Shown here: piece after piece, positions 25,443 through 33,335 of the stretch
Layout of the letters: the number at the start of each line of letters is the position of its first letter
How positions within the stretch are numbered: position 1 is the first letter of the stretch
Assembly: GCA_026393275.1 (NCBI GenBank)
Contig: JAPLAM010000033.1
Span: 1 to 33,397, forward strand
DNA: 33,397 bases
Direction: 5' to 3'
Origin: Arthrobacter sp.
GTDB lineage: Bacteria; Actinomycetota; Actinomycetes; Actinomycetales; Micrococcaceae
Program-made: the position numbers and the translations under genes
The notes under the pieces: generated by a model
The model's input: only the letters and a program-made list of their open reading frames with translations
Databases searched by the model: none
What the model was told of the DNA's origin: nothing

Positions 25443-27226
25443 GCACGTTCGCGCACACCGAAGAGGACGCCCGGCTCCGCCAGGCCTTGTCCCTGCTGTC
25501 CGCCACGCTGGAATCCACGGCGGACGGCATCCTTGTGGTCGGCGCCGACGGCCGGATCTCCTCCCTGAACAACCAGTTCCTCTCGATGTGGGGCATCCCG
25601 CGCGAGCTCGCAGCCACCGGCGATAACGAAGCCCTGCTGGCCTTCGTCCTGGGCCAGCTGGCGAACCCCGACCAGTTCCTCGCAAAGGTCAATGCCCTCT
25701 TCGCCGATCCGGAGGCGGAGAGCCACGACGTGCTGCACTTCCGCGATGGACGCATCTTTGAACGCTATTCGCGCCCGCAGCAGGTGGATGACCGCGTCGT
25801 GGGGCGGGTCTGGAGCTTCCGGGATGTCACCGAGGCCAGGCGCGCCCAGGACCGGATCACCCAGGCCATGGCTGCCCTCGCCGCCCAGGCCAGCCAGCTG
25901 AAGGCCCTCGCCTTCCAGGATGCGTTGACCGGGTTGTCCAACCGGCAACTCTTCGAAGACCGGCTGGCGTACGCGCTGGCCGGGCCATGCGGGACCGCCG
26001 TCGACGTCCTGCTGCTGGACCTCGACGACTTCAAGGAAGTCAACGACATCCACGGCCACCACGCCGGGGACCAAATGCTGATCGAGGTGGGCCGCCGGCT
26101 GCGCGCCAGTGTCCGGCCCAGCGACGTTGTAGCACGGCTGGGCGGCGATGAATTCGTGATCCTGCTGGTGGGTTCGCTCGACGCCGACGCCGCTGCCGCG
26201 CGGATCGTCGAATCCCTGAAGGCGCCGGTCTGGCTTGACGGCACCATGTTGCGGCCCAGCCTGAGCATGGGCCTGGCGTCCATCAGCGATGACGCCGTCG
26301 ACGCTTCGGAACTGGTCCGCCGCGCCGACATCGCCATGTACGCGGCGAAGGCGGCAGGCAAGAACCGCTACCTGCGCTTCCGCCCGGAAATGCTGAGCGC
26401 CCTGCTGGAACGCACCCAGCTGGAGGCCGGACTGCGGGCCGCCGTGGACAGCGGGGAAATCGTGGTGCACTACCAGCCGATCGTGTCCTCCCGGCTCGGC
26501 ACCGTCGTCAAGGTGGAGGCGCTGGCCCGCTGGGAACGCGACGGCGCTCTGGTCCCGCCGGAGCAGTTCATTCCCACCGCGGAGCGCAGCGGCCTGATCG
26601 TGGAGATCGGCACGGAGGTCCTGCTGCGCGGCTGCACCGAACTCAAGGCCTGGCTTGCCGCGGACCCCACCCGGTCCCTCGCCGTCAACGTCTCCGGCGT
26701 GCAACTGCAGCAGGGCCACTTCCCCGAGCTGCTGTTCGCAACGGCCGGCTCCTGCGGGGTGGACCCGCACCAACTGGTCGTAGAGGTCACCGAAAGCGTC
26801 TTCTTCGACGACGACTGCCAGGTCCGGCGCCAGCTTGCGCAGCTCCGCAGCGCCGGCGTCCGGGTGGCGCTGGACGACTTCGGCACCGGCTACTCCTCGC
26901 TGGGCCGGCTGCAGGAACTCCCCGTGGACACCCTCAAGATCGACCAGTCCTTCGTGGCCATGATCCGCACCGGGCAGGAACGGCTGCCCATCCTGAACTC
27001 CATGATCGACATGGCCCACGGCCTCGGGCTGACCGTCACGGCCGAGGGTGTCGAAACCCGGGAGCAGGCCGAATACCTGGTCCGGCGCGGCTGCGATTCC
27101 CTCCAGGGCTTCCTGTTTTCCCGGCCCCAACCGGCGGACACGCTGCCGGAGGCACTCGCCGCGTCGGCACGGACTATCTCCGACCTGCGCGCCGACACTG
27201 CGGCACAAACGCTGCGGGTGCTGTGA
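25439..27226 (+). CDS. PAS-GGDEF-EAL c-di-GMP protein, paralogue 1
   Basis: ATG 25439 (595 residues) is preferred to TTG 25409, which overlaps the leader ORF out of frame. One PAS domain (type B, about 15-135: 'LSATLESTADGILVVGADGR'). GGDEF domain: metal Asp194 in 'LLLDLDDFKEVND', 'GHHAGD', GGDEF at 235-239 and the product-inhibition site RPSD at 226-229, all intact. EAL domain: EAL at 360-362, 'AVNVSGVQLQ', 'VTESVFF', 'ALDDFGTGYSS' (DD at 479-480), 'LKIDQSF', 'TAEGVET' and 'SLQGFLF'. Both synthesis and breakdown of c-di-GMP seem possible, with a PAS sensor setting the balance. No TM or signal peptide, so cytoplasmic. No haem or flavin ligand can be assigned by eye. Confidence 0.94.
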   Translation: MSTFAHTEEDARLRQALSLLSATLESTADGILVVGADGRISSLNNQFLSMWGIPRELAATGDNEALLAFVLGQLANPDQFLAKVNALFADPEAESHDVLHFRDGRIFERYSRPQQVDDRVVGRVWSFRDVTEARRAQDRITQAMAALAAQASQLKALAFQDALTGLSNRQLFEDRLAYALAGPCGTAVDVLLLDLDDFKEVNDIHGHHAGDQMLIEVGRRLRASVRPSDVVARLGGDEFVILLVGSLDADAAAARIVESLKAPVWLDGTMLRPSLSMGLASISDDAVDASELVRRADIAMYAAKAAGKNRYLRFRPEMLSALLERTQLEAGLRAAVDSGEIVVHYQPIVSSRLGTVVKVEALARWERDGALVPPEQFIPTAERSGLIVEIGTEVLLRGCTELKAWLAADPTRSLAVNVSGVQLQQGHFPELLFATAGSCGVDPHQLVVEVTESVFFDDDCQVRRQLAQLRSAGVRVALDDFGTGYSSLGRLQELPVDTLKIDQSFVAMIRTGQERLPILNSMIDMAHGLGLTVTAEGVETREQAEYLVRRGCDSLQGFLFSRPQPADTLPEALAASARTISDLRADTAAQTLRVL

Positions 27227-27243
27227 TTTACATCTCAGGGCTC

Positions 27244-27249
27244 TATGAT
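27244..27249 (+). promoter_or_regulatory. TATGAT -10 box, second c-di-GMP gene
   Basis: TATGAT 18 nt after the stop of paralogue 1 and 30 nt before GTG 27280. No -35 consensus is found (CTGTGA at 17 nt). It would let paralogue 2 be expressed apart from paralogue 1. Confidence 0.55.
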
Positions 27250-27279
27250 GCTTGAAGTTTACTGACCGCCGCACTGCCG

Positions 27280-29421
27280 GTGGAATCGAATACCGAACGC
27301 CCGGGGGCTGGCATCAACGTGGAACATGAACTGGCGGAGACCCTGCTGATGCAGGGCCCTGACGCGTTGCTGCTGCTCACCACCGAGGGGACCATCTCCT
27401 TCGTCAATCCGGCGGCCGAACGCCTGTTCGGGTACGCCGCGGAGCAGTTGGTCGGCACGGGGCACCACCTCCTGCTGGTGGAGGACGACCGCGGCGGGTT
27501 CGTGCGGGTCCTGAGCCGCCTGGGCCGGTCCGGCACCTTCGGCACCAAGCCCTTCCCCGCCGTCGGGCTACACCGGGACGGCCGCGAAATCCCGCTGGAA
27601 ATCACCTGCTCGCTGGTCACGGTGCGCGGCGAAACGTCCATGGCCGTCGCCGTGCGCGACGCCTCCCACCGCGCGGACGCCGACGCCGGCCGCCGGCGGG
27701 CCGTCTCGCTCCTCGATGCGACGCTGGAGACGACGGCGGACGGCATTGTGGTGGTGTCCAACACCGGCCAGATCACCGGCGTCAACGAACAGTACCTCCG
27801 GCTGTGGGGCATGCCGCGCGAGATCCTGGCCGAGGATGACGCTTACGCCCTGGTCCGGTTCATCGCCAAGCAACTGCGGGACCCGGACTCGTTCAAGGCC
27901 AAGGTCGCCGACCTTTACGCCAACCACGAGCTACACAGCCAGGACCTGCTCGAGTTCCAGGACGGCCGCACGGTGGAGCTGTATTCGCGGCCGCAGAAGG
28001 TCGCGGAGGAGGTGGTGGGCCGGATCTGGAACTTCCGCGACGTCACCTCGCGCACCGTGGCACAGGACCAGGCCCGCCGCGCCCTCGACGAGTTGGCCCA
28101 GCAGGCGGACCAGCTGAAGGCACTCGCGTTCCGGGACCCGCTGACCGGCCTGGCCAACCGCATGCTGTTCACCGAACGCGCCACCGCCGCACTGGAATCC
28201 CCCGGCTCCGTCGCGGTGCTGCTGCTGGACCTGGATGATTTCAAGGATGTCAACGACATCCTTGGCCACCACGCCGGGGACCAGATGCTGGTGGAAATCG
28301 CCCGCCGGCTGCAGAACTGCGTGGGCCCGCACGGCACCGTGGCCCGCTTGGGCGGCGACGAATTCGTGGTGCTGCTGGTCGACTGCAACGACTCGGACGC
28401 GGTGGCGCAGCGGATCGTCAGCACCCTGAACGCCCCGGTCACCATCGAGGGAACCCTGATGCGGCCCGGGCTGAGCCTGGGCGTGGCGACCCGCTCGGCG
28501 GACGGCATGTCCTCCTCCGAGCTGCTGCGGCAGGCGGATGTGGCCATGTACGCCGCGAAGGAGGCCGGCAAGAACTGCTACGTGCACTTCCAGCCGGAGA
28601 TGCTGGCCACCCTGCTGGAACGCACCCAGCTGACCGCGGGGCTGCGCCGCGCCGTCGAACTGGGCCAGATCGCTGTCTTTTACCAGCCCGTGGTCTCCAC
28701 GAACCGGCGCGAGGTGGTGCAGTACGAGGCCCTGGCCCGCTGGGAACGCGACGGGGTGCTGATGCCGCCGGACACCTTCATCCAGACGGCGGAGCGCAGC
28801 GGCCTGATCCGTGACATCGGGGCGGAGGTCCTCCGGCAGAGCTGCACCGAACTGCAGTCCTGGCTGGCCGAGGATCCCGGGCGGACCCTGGCCGTCAACG
28901 TCTCCGGGGTGCAGCTCCAGCACAAGGATTTCGCCGAGCGGGTGCTGGACATCGCGGGGTGGAGCCGGGTGGATCCGCACCAGCTGGTCCTCGAGGTCAC
29001 CGAGAGCGTGTTCTTCGACGCCGCCTCCCATGTGATCCAGCAGCTGATCACGCTCCGCGCGGCGGGCATCCGGGTGGCGCTGGACGACTTCGGCACAGGC
29101 TACTCCTCGCTGGGCCGGCTGCAGGAGCTCCCCGTGGACGCGGTGAAGATCGACAAGTCGTTTGTGTCCATGCTGCGCACCGGCGAGGAACGGCTCCCCA
29201 TCCTGACCTCGATGATCCACATGGCCCACAGCCTGGGCCTGCGCGTGACGGCGGAGGGCATCGAAACGCCTAAACAGGCCCGGTACCTGATGGAGCATGA
29301 GTGCGATTCCCTGCAGGGATTCCTCTTCTCGCGTCCAGTGCCGGCGTCGCAACGGGCGGCGGCCGCGGCCCAGTCCGCCGAGGCCATCCAGGCGCTGCAG
29401 GAACCGGCGCCCGCCGTCTAG
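27280..29421 (+). CDS. PAS-PAS-GGDEF-EAL c-di-GMP protein, paralogue 2
   Basis: 713 residues from GTG 27280; GTG 27319 is another possible start and neither has a good ribosome binding site. PAS type A (about 18-125: 'GPDALLLLTTEGTISFVNPA') is like that of paralogue 3; PAS type B (about 140-255: 'LDATLETTADGIVVVSNTGQ') is like that of paralogue 1. GGDEF domain: 'LLLDLDDFKDVND', 'GHHAGD' and GGDEF at 358-362 are intact. The inhibition-site position reads GPHG (349-352) in place of RxxD, so product feedback should be lost. EAL at 483-485, 'AVNVSGVQLQ', 'VTESVFF', 'ALDDFGTGYSS', 'VKIDKSF', 'TAEGIET' and 'SLQGFLF' are intact. Cytoplasmic. Probably a two-input enzyme. Confidence 0.94.
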   Translation: MESNTERPGAGINVEHELAETLLMQGPDALLLLTTEGTISFVNPAAERLFGYAAEQLVGTGHHLLLVEDDRGGFVRVLSRLGRSGTFGTKPFPAVGLHRDGREIPLEITCSLVTVRGETSMAVAVRDASHRADADAGRRRAVSLLDATLETTADGIVVVSNTGQITGVNEQYLRLWGMPREILAEDDAYALVRFIAKQLRDPDSFKAKVADLYANHELHSQDLLEFQDGRTVELYSRPQKVAEEVVGRIWNFRDVTSRTVAQDQARRALDELAQQADQLKALAFRDPLTGLANRMLFTERATAALESPGSVAVLLLDLDDFKDVNDILGHHAGDQMLVEIARRLQNCVGPHGTVARLGGDEFVVLLVDCNDSDAVAQRIVSTLNAPVTIEGTLMRPGLSLGVATRSADGMSSSELLRQADVAMYAAKEAGKNCYVHFQPEMLATLLERTQLTAGLRRAVELGQIAVFYQPVVSTNRREVVQYEALARWERDGVLMPPDTFIQTAERSGLIRDIGAEVLRQSCTELQSWLAEDPGRTLAVNVSGVQLQHKDFAERVLDIAGWSRVDPHQLVLEVTESVFFDAASHVIQQLITLRAAGIRVALDDFGTGYSSLGRLQELPVDAVKIDKSFVSMLRTGEERLPILTSMIHMAHSLGLRVTAEGIETPKQARYLMEHECDSLQGFLFSRPVPASQRAAAAAQSAEAIQALQEPAPAV

Positions 29422-29522
29422 CACCGGCCCGGCGTCACCGTCCGGTGCCGGTCCGGACGACACATTCGCTCATGCTGGCACGCCGGGGGCCTGCCCGGCG
29501 TGAGAGTGTGCCCTTGACCACT

Positions 29523-29528
29523 TATGAT
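29523..29528 (+). promoter_or_regulatory. TATGAT -10 box, third c-di-GMP gene
   Basis: TATGAT in the 145-bp gap, 38 nt before ATG 29567. A TTGACC (29514-29519) is too near to be its -35. It is the third copy of the same box in the same place relative to a paralogue. Confidence 0.55.
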
Positions 29529-29566
29529 TCAGAAGACAATTCCGTCGCTTTGGGGGCAGGACATTT

Positions 29567-31408
29567 ATGGACGCAGCATTCGCACAAACGGTGCTGGAGC
29601 ACAGCCCCGACGCCCTCCTGCTGCTTGCCCCGGACGGATCCATCTCCTTCGTGAACAACGCCGCGGAGCAGCTGTTCGGCTACTCCCGGGCGCAGCTGCT
29701 GGGCGCCGACTACAGCCTGCTGCTGGCCGAGTCGTCCCGGGAGGACTTCCACACCGTTCTGGCCGGGCTGTCCGGCGGCAACGGGAAGCCGGCGGGTGCG
29801 GCCCGGCCGCCCTTCGCCGGTGCGGGCCGGCACGGCGACGCCACCGAATTTCCACTGGAAATCACCGTTGCCGCCCTCCCGCCCGCGCCCGGCGCCGGCG
29901 GGGCCGGGGACGCCGTGACCACAGTGCTCTCCATCCGCCGCGCGGGTGCCTCGGCGCAGCCCGCCACGTCGTACGACGGCGGCACCCCGCCCGCCGTTGC
30001 GGCGGCAGCGGCACCCCGCCGTCGGACGTTCAGCGCGCTGGACGCCGAACTGGTGCCCGGGACCACGGGTGTGCTCCCCCGGCTCACGGCGGCCGAGCAG
30101 GACGACCGGCTCAAGGCGGCGGTGCTGCGGGATGCGCTGACCGGGCTGCCCAACGGGACCTTGTTCAACGAACGCCTCGCCGCGGCCCTACGCCGGCCGG
30201 ACCCGGTGGACGTGCTGCTGCTGAACGTGGACGACTTCAAGAGCTACAACGACATGCTGGGCCGCTCCGCCGCGGATGAGCTGCTGGTGGAGGTCGCCAG
30301 CAGGCTGCGGAACTGCGTCCGCCCGCACGACACCGTAGCCCGGCTGGGCGGCGACGAGTTCGTGGTGCTGCTGACCGAGTGCCTGGACGCCGGGGCCGTG
30401 GCCAAGCGGATCTCCGAGTCCCTGTATGTGCCGGCGCGGATCGGCGGTTCGCTGGTGCGGCCCGGGGTCAGCATGGGGCTGGCGGGCAGGACCCCGCAGA
30501 CGCACGACGGCGCGGAGCTGCTGCGGCAGGCGGACTCGGCCATGACGGCGGCCAAGGCGGCCGGGAAGAACACCTGGCTGCAGTTCCGGCCGGAGATGCT
30601 TAACACCGCCGCGCACAAGGACCAGGGCGAGGCCGGGCTGCGGCAGGCCGTGGAGCTGGGCCAGATTTCGGTGCACTACCAGCCGGTGGTGTCCCCCGGG
30701 CTCGGCGCGGTGGTGCAGTTCGAGGCGTTTGCGCGCTGGGAGCGGCACGGCAAGCTGGTGCCGCCCAACCAGTTCCTGCCCGTGGCCGAGCAAAGCGGCC
30801 TGATCCGTGAGATCGGCGACGAGGTGATGCGCCGCGCCTGCGCCGAGATCCGGCCGTGGCTCGCCGGTGACGCGACGTACAGCGTGGCCGTAAACGTCTC
30901 CGGCCTGCAGTTCCAGCACCGTGATTTCGCCACCGACGTGCTAGCGATTGTTGCCTCCACCGGGGTGGATCCGCGCCAGCTGGTGCTTGAGCTGACCGAG
31001 AGCGTGTTCTTCGACGCCGATTCGGACGTCCTGCGCCAGCTCCGGCAGCTGCGCGACGCCGGCGTGCGGATCGCCATGGACGACTTCGGCACCGGCTATT
31101 CGGCCCTGGGCCGGCTCAAGGAACTGCCGCTGTACAAGGTCAAGATCGACCGGTCCTTCGTGGCCATGATCAAGACCGGCAAGGAGCACCTGCCGTTCTT
31201 CCGCACCATGATTAAGGCCGCACACGACCTGGGCCTGAAGGTCACGGCGGAGGGCATTGAGACCCCGCAGCAGGCCAAGTACCTGATGGACCTGGGCTGC
31301 GACTCGCTTCAGGGCTACCTGTTCGCCAAGCCCGCCCCCGCCAGCGAACTGGCCGGCACCATGGAAAGCGCCCTGACCGCGATCGACAAGGTCGAGGCCG
31401 CGGGGTAG
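29567..31408 (+). CDS. PAS-GGDEF-EAL protein, paralogue 3, with altered GGDEF site
   Basis: 613 residues; ATG with a G-rich site (GGGGGCAGGA) upstream. One PAS of type A (about 5-105: 'SPDALLLLAPDGSISFVNNA'), then an Ala/Pro/Gly linker (about 105-170) where paralogue 2 has PAS B. In the GGDEF domain the metal Asp is Asn220 ('LLLNVDDFKSYND'), 'GHxxGD' reads GRSAAD, and the late 'AMYAAK' reads AMTAAK; but GGDEF (261-265) and the inhibition site RPHD (252-255) are kept. The EAL motif reads EAF (386-388), while the other catalytic residues remain ('AVNVSGLQFQ', 'LTESVFF', 'AMDDFGTGYSA', 'VKIDRSF', 'TAEGIET', 'SLQGYLF'). It is likely a poor cyclase that still binds c-di-GMP, perhaps with phosphodiesterase activity. 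Confidence 0.93.
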   Translation: MDAAFAQTVLEHSPDALLLLAPDGSISFVNNAAEQLFGYSRAQLLGADYSLLLAESSREDFHTVLAGLSGGNGKPAGAARPPFAGAGRHGDATEFPLEITVAALPPAPGAGGAGDAVTTVLSIRRAGASAQPATSYDGGTPPAVAAAAAPRRRTFSALDAELVPGTTGVLPRLTAAEQDDRLKAAVLRDALTGLPNGTLFNERLAAALRRPDPVDVLLLNVDDFKSYNDMLGRSAADELLVEVASRLRNCVRPHDTVARLGGDEFVVLLTECLDAGAVAKRISESLYVPARIGGSLVRPGVSMGLAGRTPQTHDGAELLRQADSAMTAAKAAGKNTWLQFRPEMLNTAAHKDQGEAGLRQAVELGQISVHYQPVVSPGLGAVVQFEAFARWERHGKLVPPNQFLPVAEQSGLIREIGDEVMRRACAEIRPWLAGDATYSVAVNVSGLQFQHRDFATDVLAIVASTGVDPRQLVLELTESVFFDADSDVLRQLRQLRDAGVRIAMDDFGTGYSALGRLKELPLYKVKIDRSFVAMIKTGKEHLPFFRTMIKAAHDLGLKVTAEGIETPQQAKYLMDLGCDSLQGYLFAKPAPASELAGTMESALTAIDKVEAAG

Positions 31409-31476
31409 TCCTGGTTTACGGTCCGGTGGGCAGGGCCGCAGGCCCGGTTCGCCCCGGACGCCCCGCCGGAGCCGCC

Positions 31477-32109
31477 TCAGTCAGATAGGAGCTGCCGCTG
31501 TACCCGGGCGGCTCCGTCACCGGTGAGCTCCTGGCTTGCTTGCGGCCTGCCCGACAGCGTTGAGATCAGCGCCGCGGCGTTTCCGGTCACTTCAGCGCCG
31601 GTCCCGTAGCTCCAGCCGGTGTCGTGGGCGGACAATGCGAGTCCATCGATCAGTCCGCTCTTGAGCGCCCGCCGGGCTTTGGGACCGACCAGCTGGTCCA
31701 GGACGATGTTGGCGCTTTGCGGGTTGATGGTCCGATCGATGCCGAGGGGACGGTAGATGTCTTCGGCATGGATCACCAAGTGGCACAGCGGCGCTTCCGG
31801 AGGGGCCCCGGGGATGCCAAAACGGCCCTCCTTGGTAGCGCGAAGAGCGTCCACGATATCCCTGGTGGGCCGGGTGTCCCCCGTCGCCCATCGGTCAGCC
31901 ATCGCGTCGAATTTGAACCCTGAGGCAGCCATCCTGCCGAAGAAACGCGGCACCGACATTTCGTAGGGCATCAGCAGGTGCACTGCGACGTCCCGGACAC
32001 GCCAGCCGGCGCACAAACTGGGCTCGTTCCACTGCTCAGCGTCCAACCCCTCCAGCGCATCGACCAGCCTGGTGCGCTCGGCGTCGATCAAAGCATCGAT
32101 CTCAGTCAT
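31477..32109 (-). CDS. Maleylpyruvate isomerase-like, mycothiol-dependent DinB-fold enzyme
   Basis: ATG 32109 has GGAAGG about 7 nt upstream; an in-frame upstream ATG at 32136 adds nine residues without support. 210 residues. The N-terminal DinB-like helix bundle shows 'LDAEQWNEPSLCAGWRVRDV' and 'AVHLLMPYEM', the typical 'pslC.gWtVrDVaaHl' motif with a metal His. A second site 'CHLVIHAEDIYRPLGI' gives more His ligands. Members use mycothiol or carry out thiol-dependent isomerisation or detoxification in actinobacteria. The true substrate is unknown. It lies downstream of the SDR gene on the same strand with a 170-bp gap, and converges on the third c-di-GMP gene. Confidence 0.88.
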   Translation of the reverse strand: MTEIDALIDAERTRLVDALEGLDAEQWNEPSLCAGWRVRDVAVHLLMPYEMSVPRFFGRMAASGFKFDAMADRWATGDTRPTRDIVDALRATKEGRFGIPGAPPEAPLCHLVIHAEDIYRPLGIDRTINPQSANIVLDQLVGPKARRALKSGLIDGLALSAHDTGWSYGTGAEVTGNAAALISTLSGRPQASQELTGDGAARVQRQLLSD

Positions 32110-32279
32110 GTCGTGCCCTTCCGGATCTGGCGGCACGGTTACGTGTTCCGGACCGCTGAACTTTCGCCAGAGTACGCCGGTTCAGGCCGGAGCCCCAGCA
32201 TTCCGTCGAAACCTGCCTGGTCCCGCGGTTGCCCCCCGGCGCCCGTCCCGTCCCGACGTCGAGGGAGACGCCCCACAGT

Positions 32280-33128
32280 CTAGGCTCGCGGGTCGAGCTT
32301 GTCGGACGCCTCCGCGACCATCGCCGCGCTGCGCTCCCACAGCTCCCGGGCCAGGCCGGCGTCATACGCCTGCTTGTTGGCCTTCGCCAGGGCACGCTTG
32401 GCGTAGTACCCGCCGGGGGCCCAGTCACGGCCCGGGGTGCCGTTCGCGAGCCATATAAGGGTGTCAGCGCCCTGGTCCGGAGTCAGCATGAAGCGCTTGA
32501 GGAACGACGTATAGGCCAGGCGCATCGGGCTGGTGGAGTCGGCGGCGAAGTTGGTTGCCACGCCGCCGGGGTGGAAGGCAGCCGTCGAGATGCCCTCCGC
32601 GTTGTAGCGGGTGTGGAGTTCGGCCGTGAAGAGGATGTTCGCGAGCTTCGCGTTGCCGTAGGCACGGTTGGTGGAGTAGCCCCGCGACGCGTCAAGGTCG
32701 TCGATGTCCAGCCTGGCGAAGAGCGAGTTCGCGACGCTCGAGGTGTTGATGACCGTGGCCCTGCTCGCGGTGAGCACGTCCAGCAGCTCCGTGGTCAGCA
32801 GGAACGGTGCCAAGTGGTTGATCTGGAAGGTCTTCTCGTGGCCGTCGACGGTCAGCTCGCGGGCGCCCATGATCCCGCCAGCGTTGTTCGCCAGGACGTC
32901 GATCCGCGCGTACTTCTCCCTCAGCTCCGCGGCCAGCCGGCGCACCTGCGCCAGTTCCGCAAAGTCGGCCACGAAGTAGTCGGCGCCGATCTCACCCGCG
33001 ATCCGCTCGGTCTTCTCAGCGGAGCGCCCGACGACGACGACGTGCTCCCCCTGCGCGGCCAGCGTCCGGGCCGCGGCCGCGCCGATCCCGTCGCTGGCGC
33101 CGGTGATGACGATGGTCCGTGCAGTCAT
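32280..33128 (-). CDS. Short-chain dehydrogenase/reductase (retinol dehydrogenase-like)
   Basis: 282 residues; ATG 33128 with AAGGA at 6-nt spacing. Cofactor motif 'TGASDGIG' at 10-17, 'NNAGG' after 'IDVLA', catalytic Ser in 'VINTSSVAN' and the YxxxK in 'AYGNAKLAN'. 'VDGHEKTFQINHLAPFLLT' and 'STAAFHPGGVATNFA' are typical of the retinol-dehydrogenase/WW-oxidoreductase-like SDR branch. An Arg in 'VVVVGRS' suggests NADPH. It should reduce or oxidise a small carbonyl or alcohol in the cytoplasm; the substrate is unknown. It is the nearest gene to the 5S rRNA end. Confidence 0.94.
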   Translation of the reverse strand: MTARTIVITGASDGIGAAAARTLAAQGEHVVVVGRSAEKTERIAGEIGADYFVADFAELAQVRRLAAELREKYARIDVLANNAGGIMGARELTVDGHEKTFQINHLAPFLLTTELLDVLTASRATVINTSSVANSLFARLDIDDLDASRGYSTNRAYGNAKLANILFTAELHTRYNAEGISTAAFHPGGVATNFAADSTSPMRLAYTSFLKRFMLTPDQGADTLIWLANGTPGRDWAPGGYYAKRALAKANKQAYDAGLARELWERSAAMVAEASDKLDPRA

Positions 33129-33294
33129 GGGGAGTCCTTAGAACAGAAGCGGTTATCGGGTTGTCAGCTTTGAGCCTACCGAAACACAACGACAGGGGGC
33201 TTACCAATGTTCCGCTCCTTCCCGACGCTCCCGCAGACATTGCGTGGCAGTGCTGCGGGAGGGTTCGGGCGTGGATATACGTCCTTAAATGGCT

Positions 33295-33323
33295 CAGGCC
33301 CCGACACGTGGTGTCGGGGCCTG
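33295..33323 (-). terminator. Terminator hairpin of the rRNA operon
   Basis: CAGGCCCCGACAC (33295-33307) pairs perfectly with GTGTCGGGGCCTG (33311-33323) over a 3-nt loop. On the minus strand it lies about 12 nt after the 5S end and is followed by CATTTAAGG. Position and strength suit an rRNA operon terminator. Confidence 0.85.
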
Positions 33324-33335
33324 GCTGTAATGGTT

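Noticed and set aside
25421..29463. Long minus-strand frames over the c-di-GMP genes
   Set aside because: Antisense mirrors with His/Gln/Val/Gly-rich products; all domain motifs are on the plus strand.
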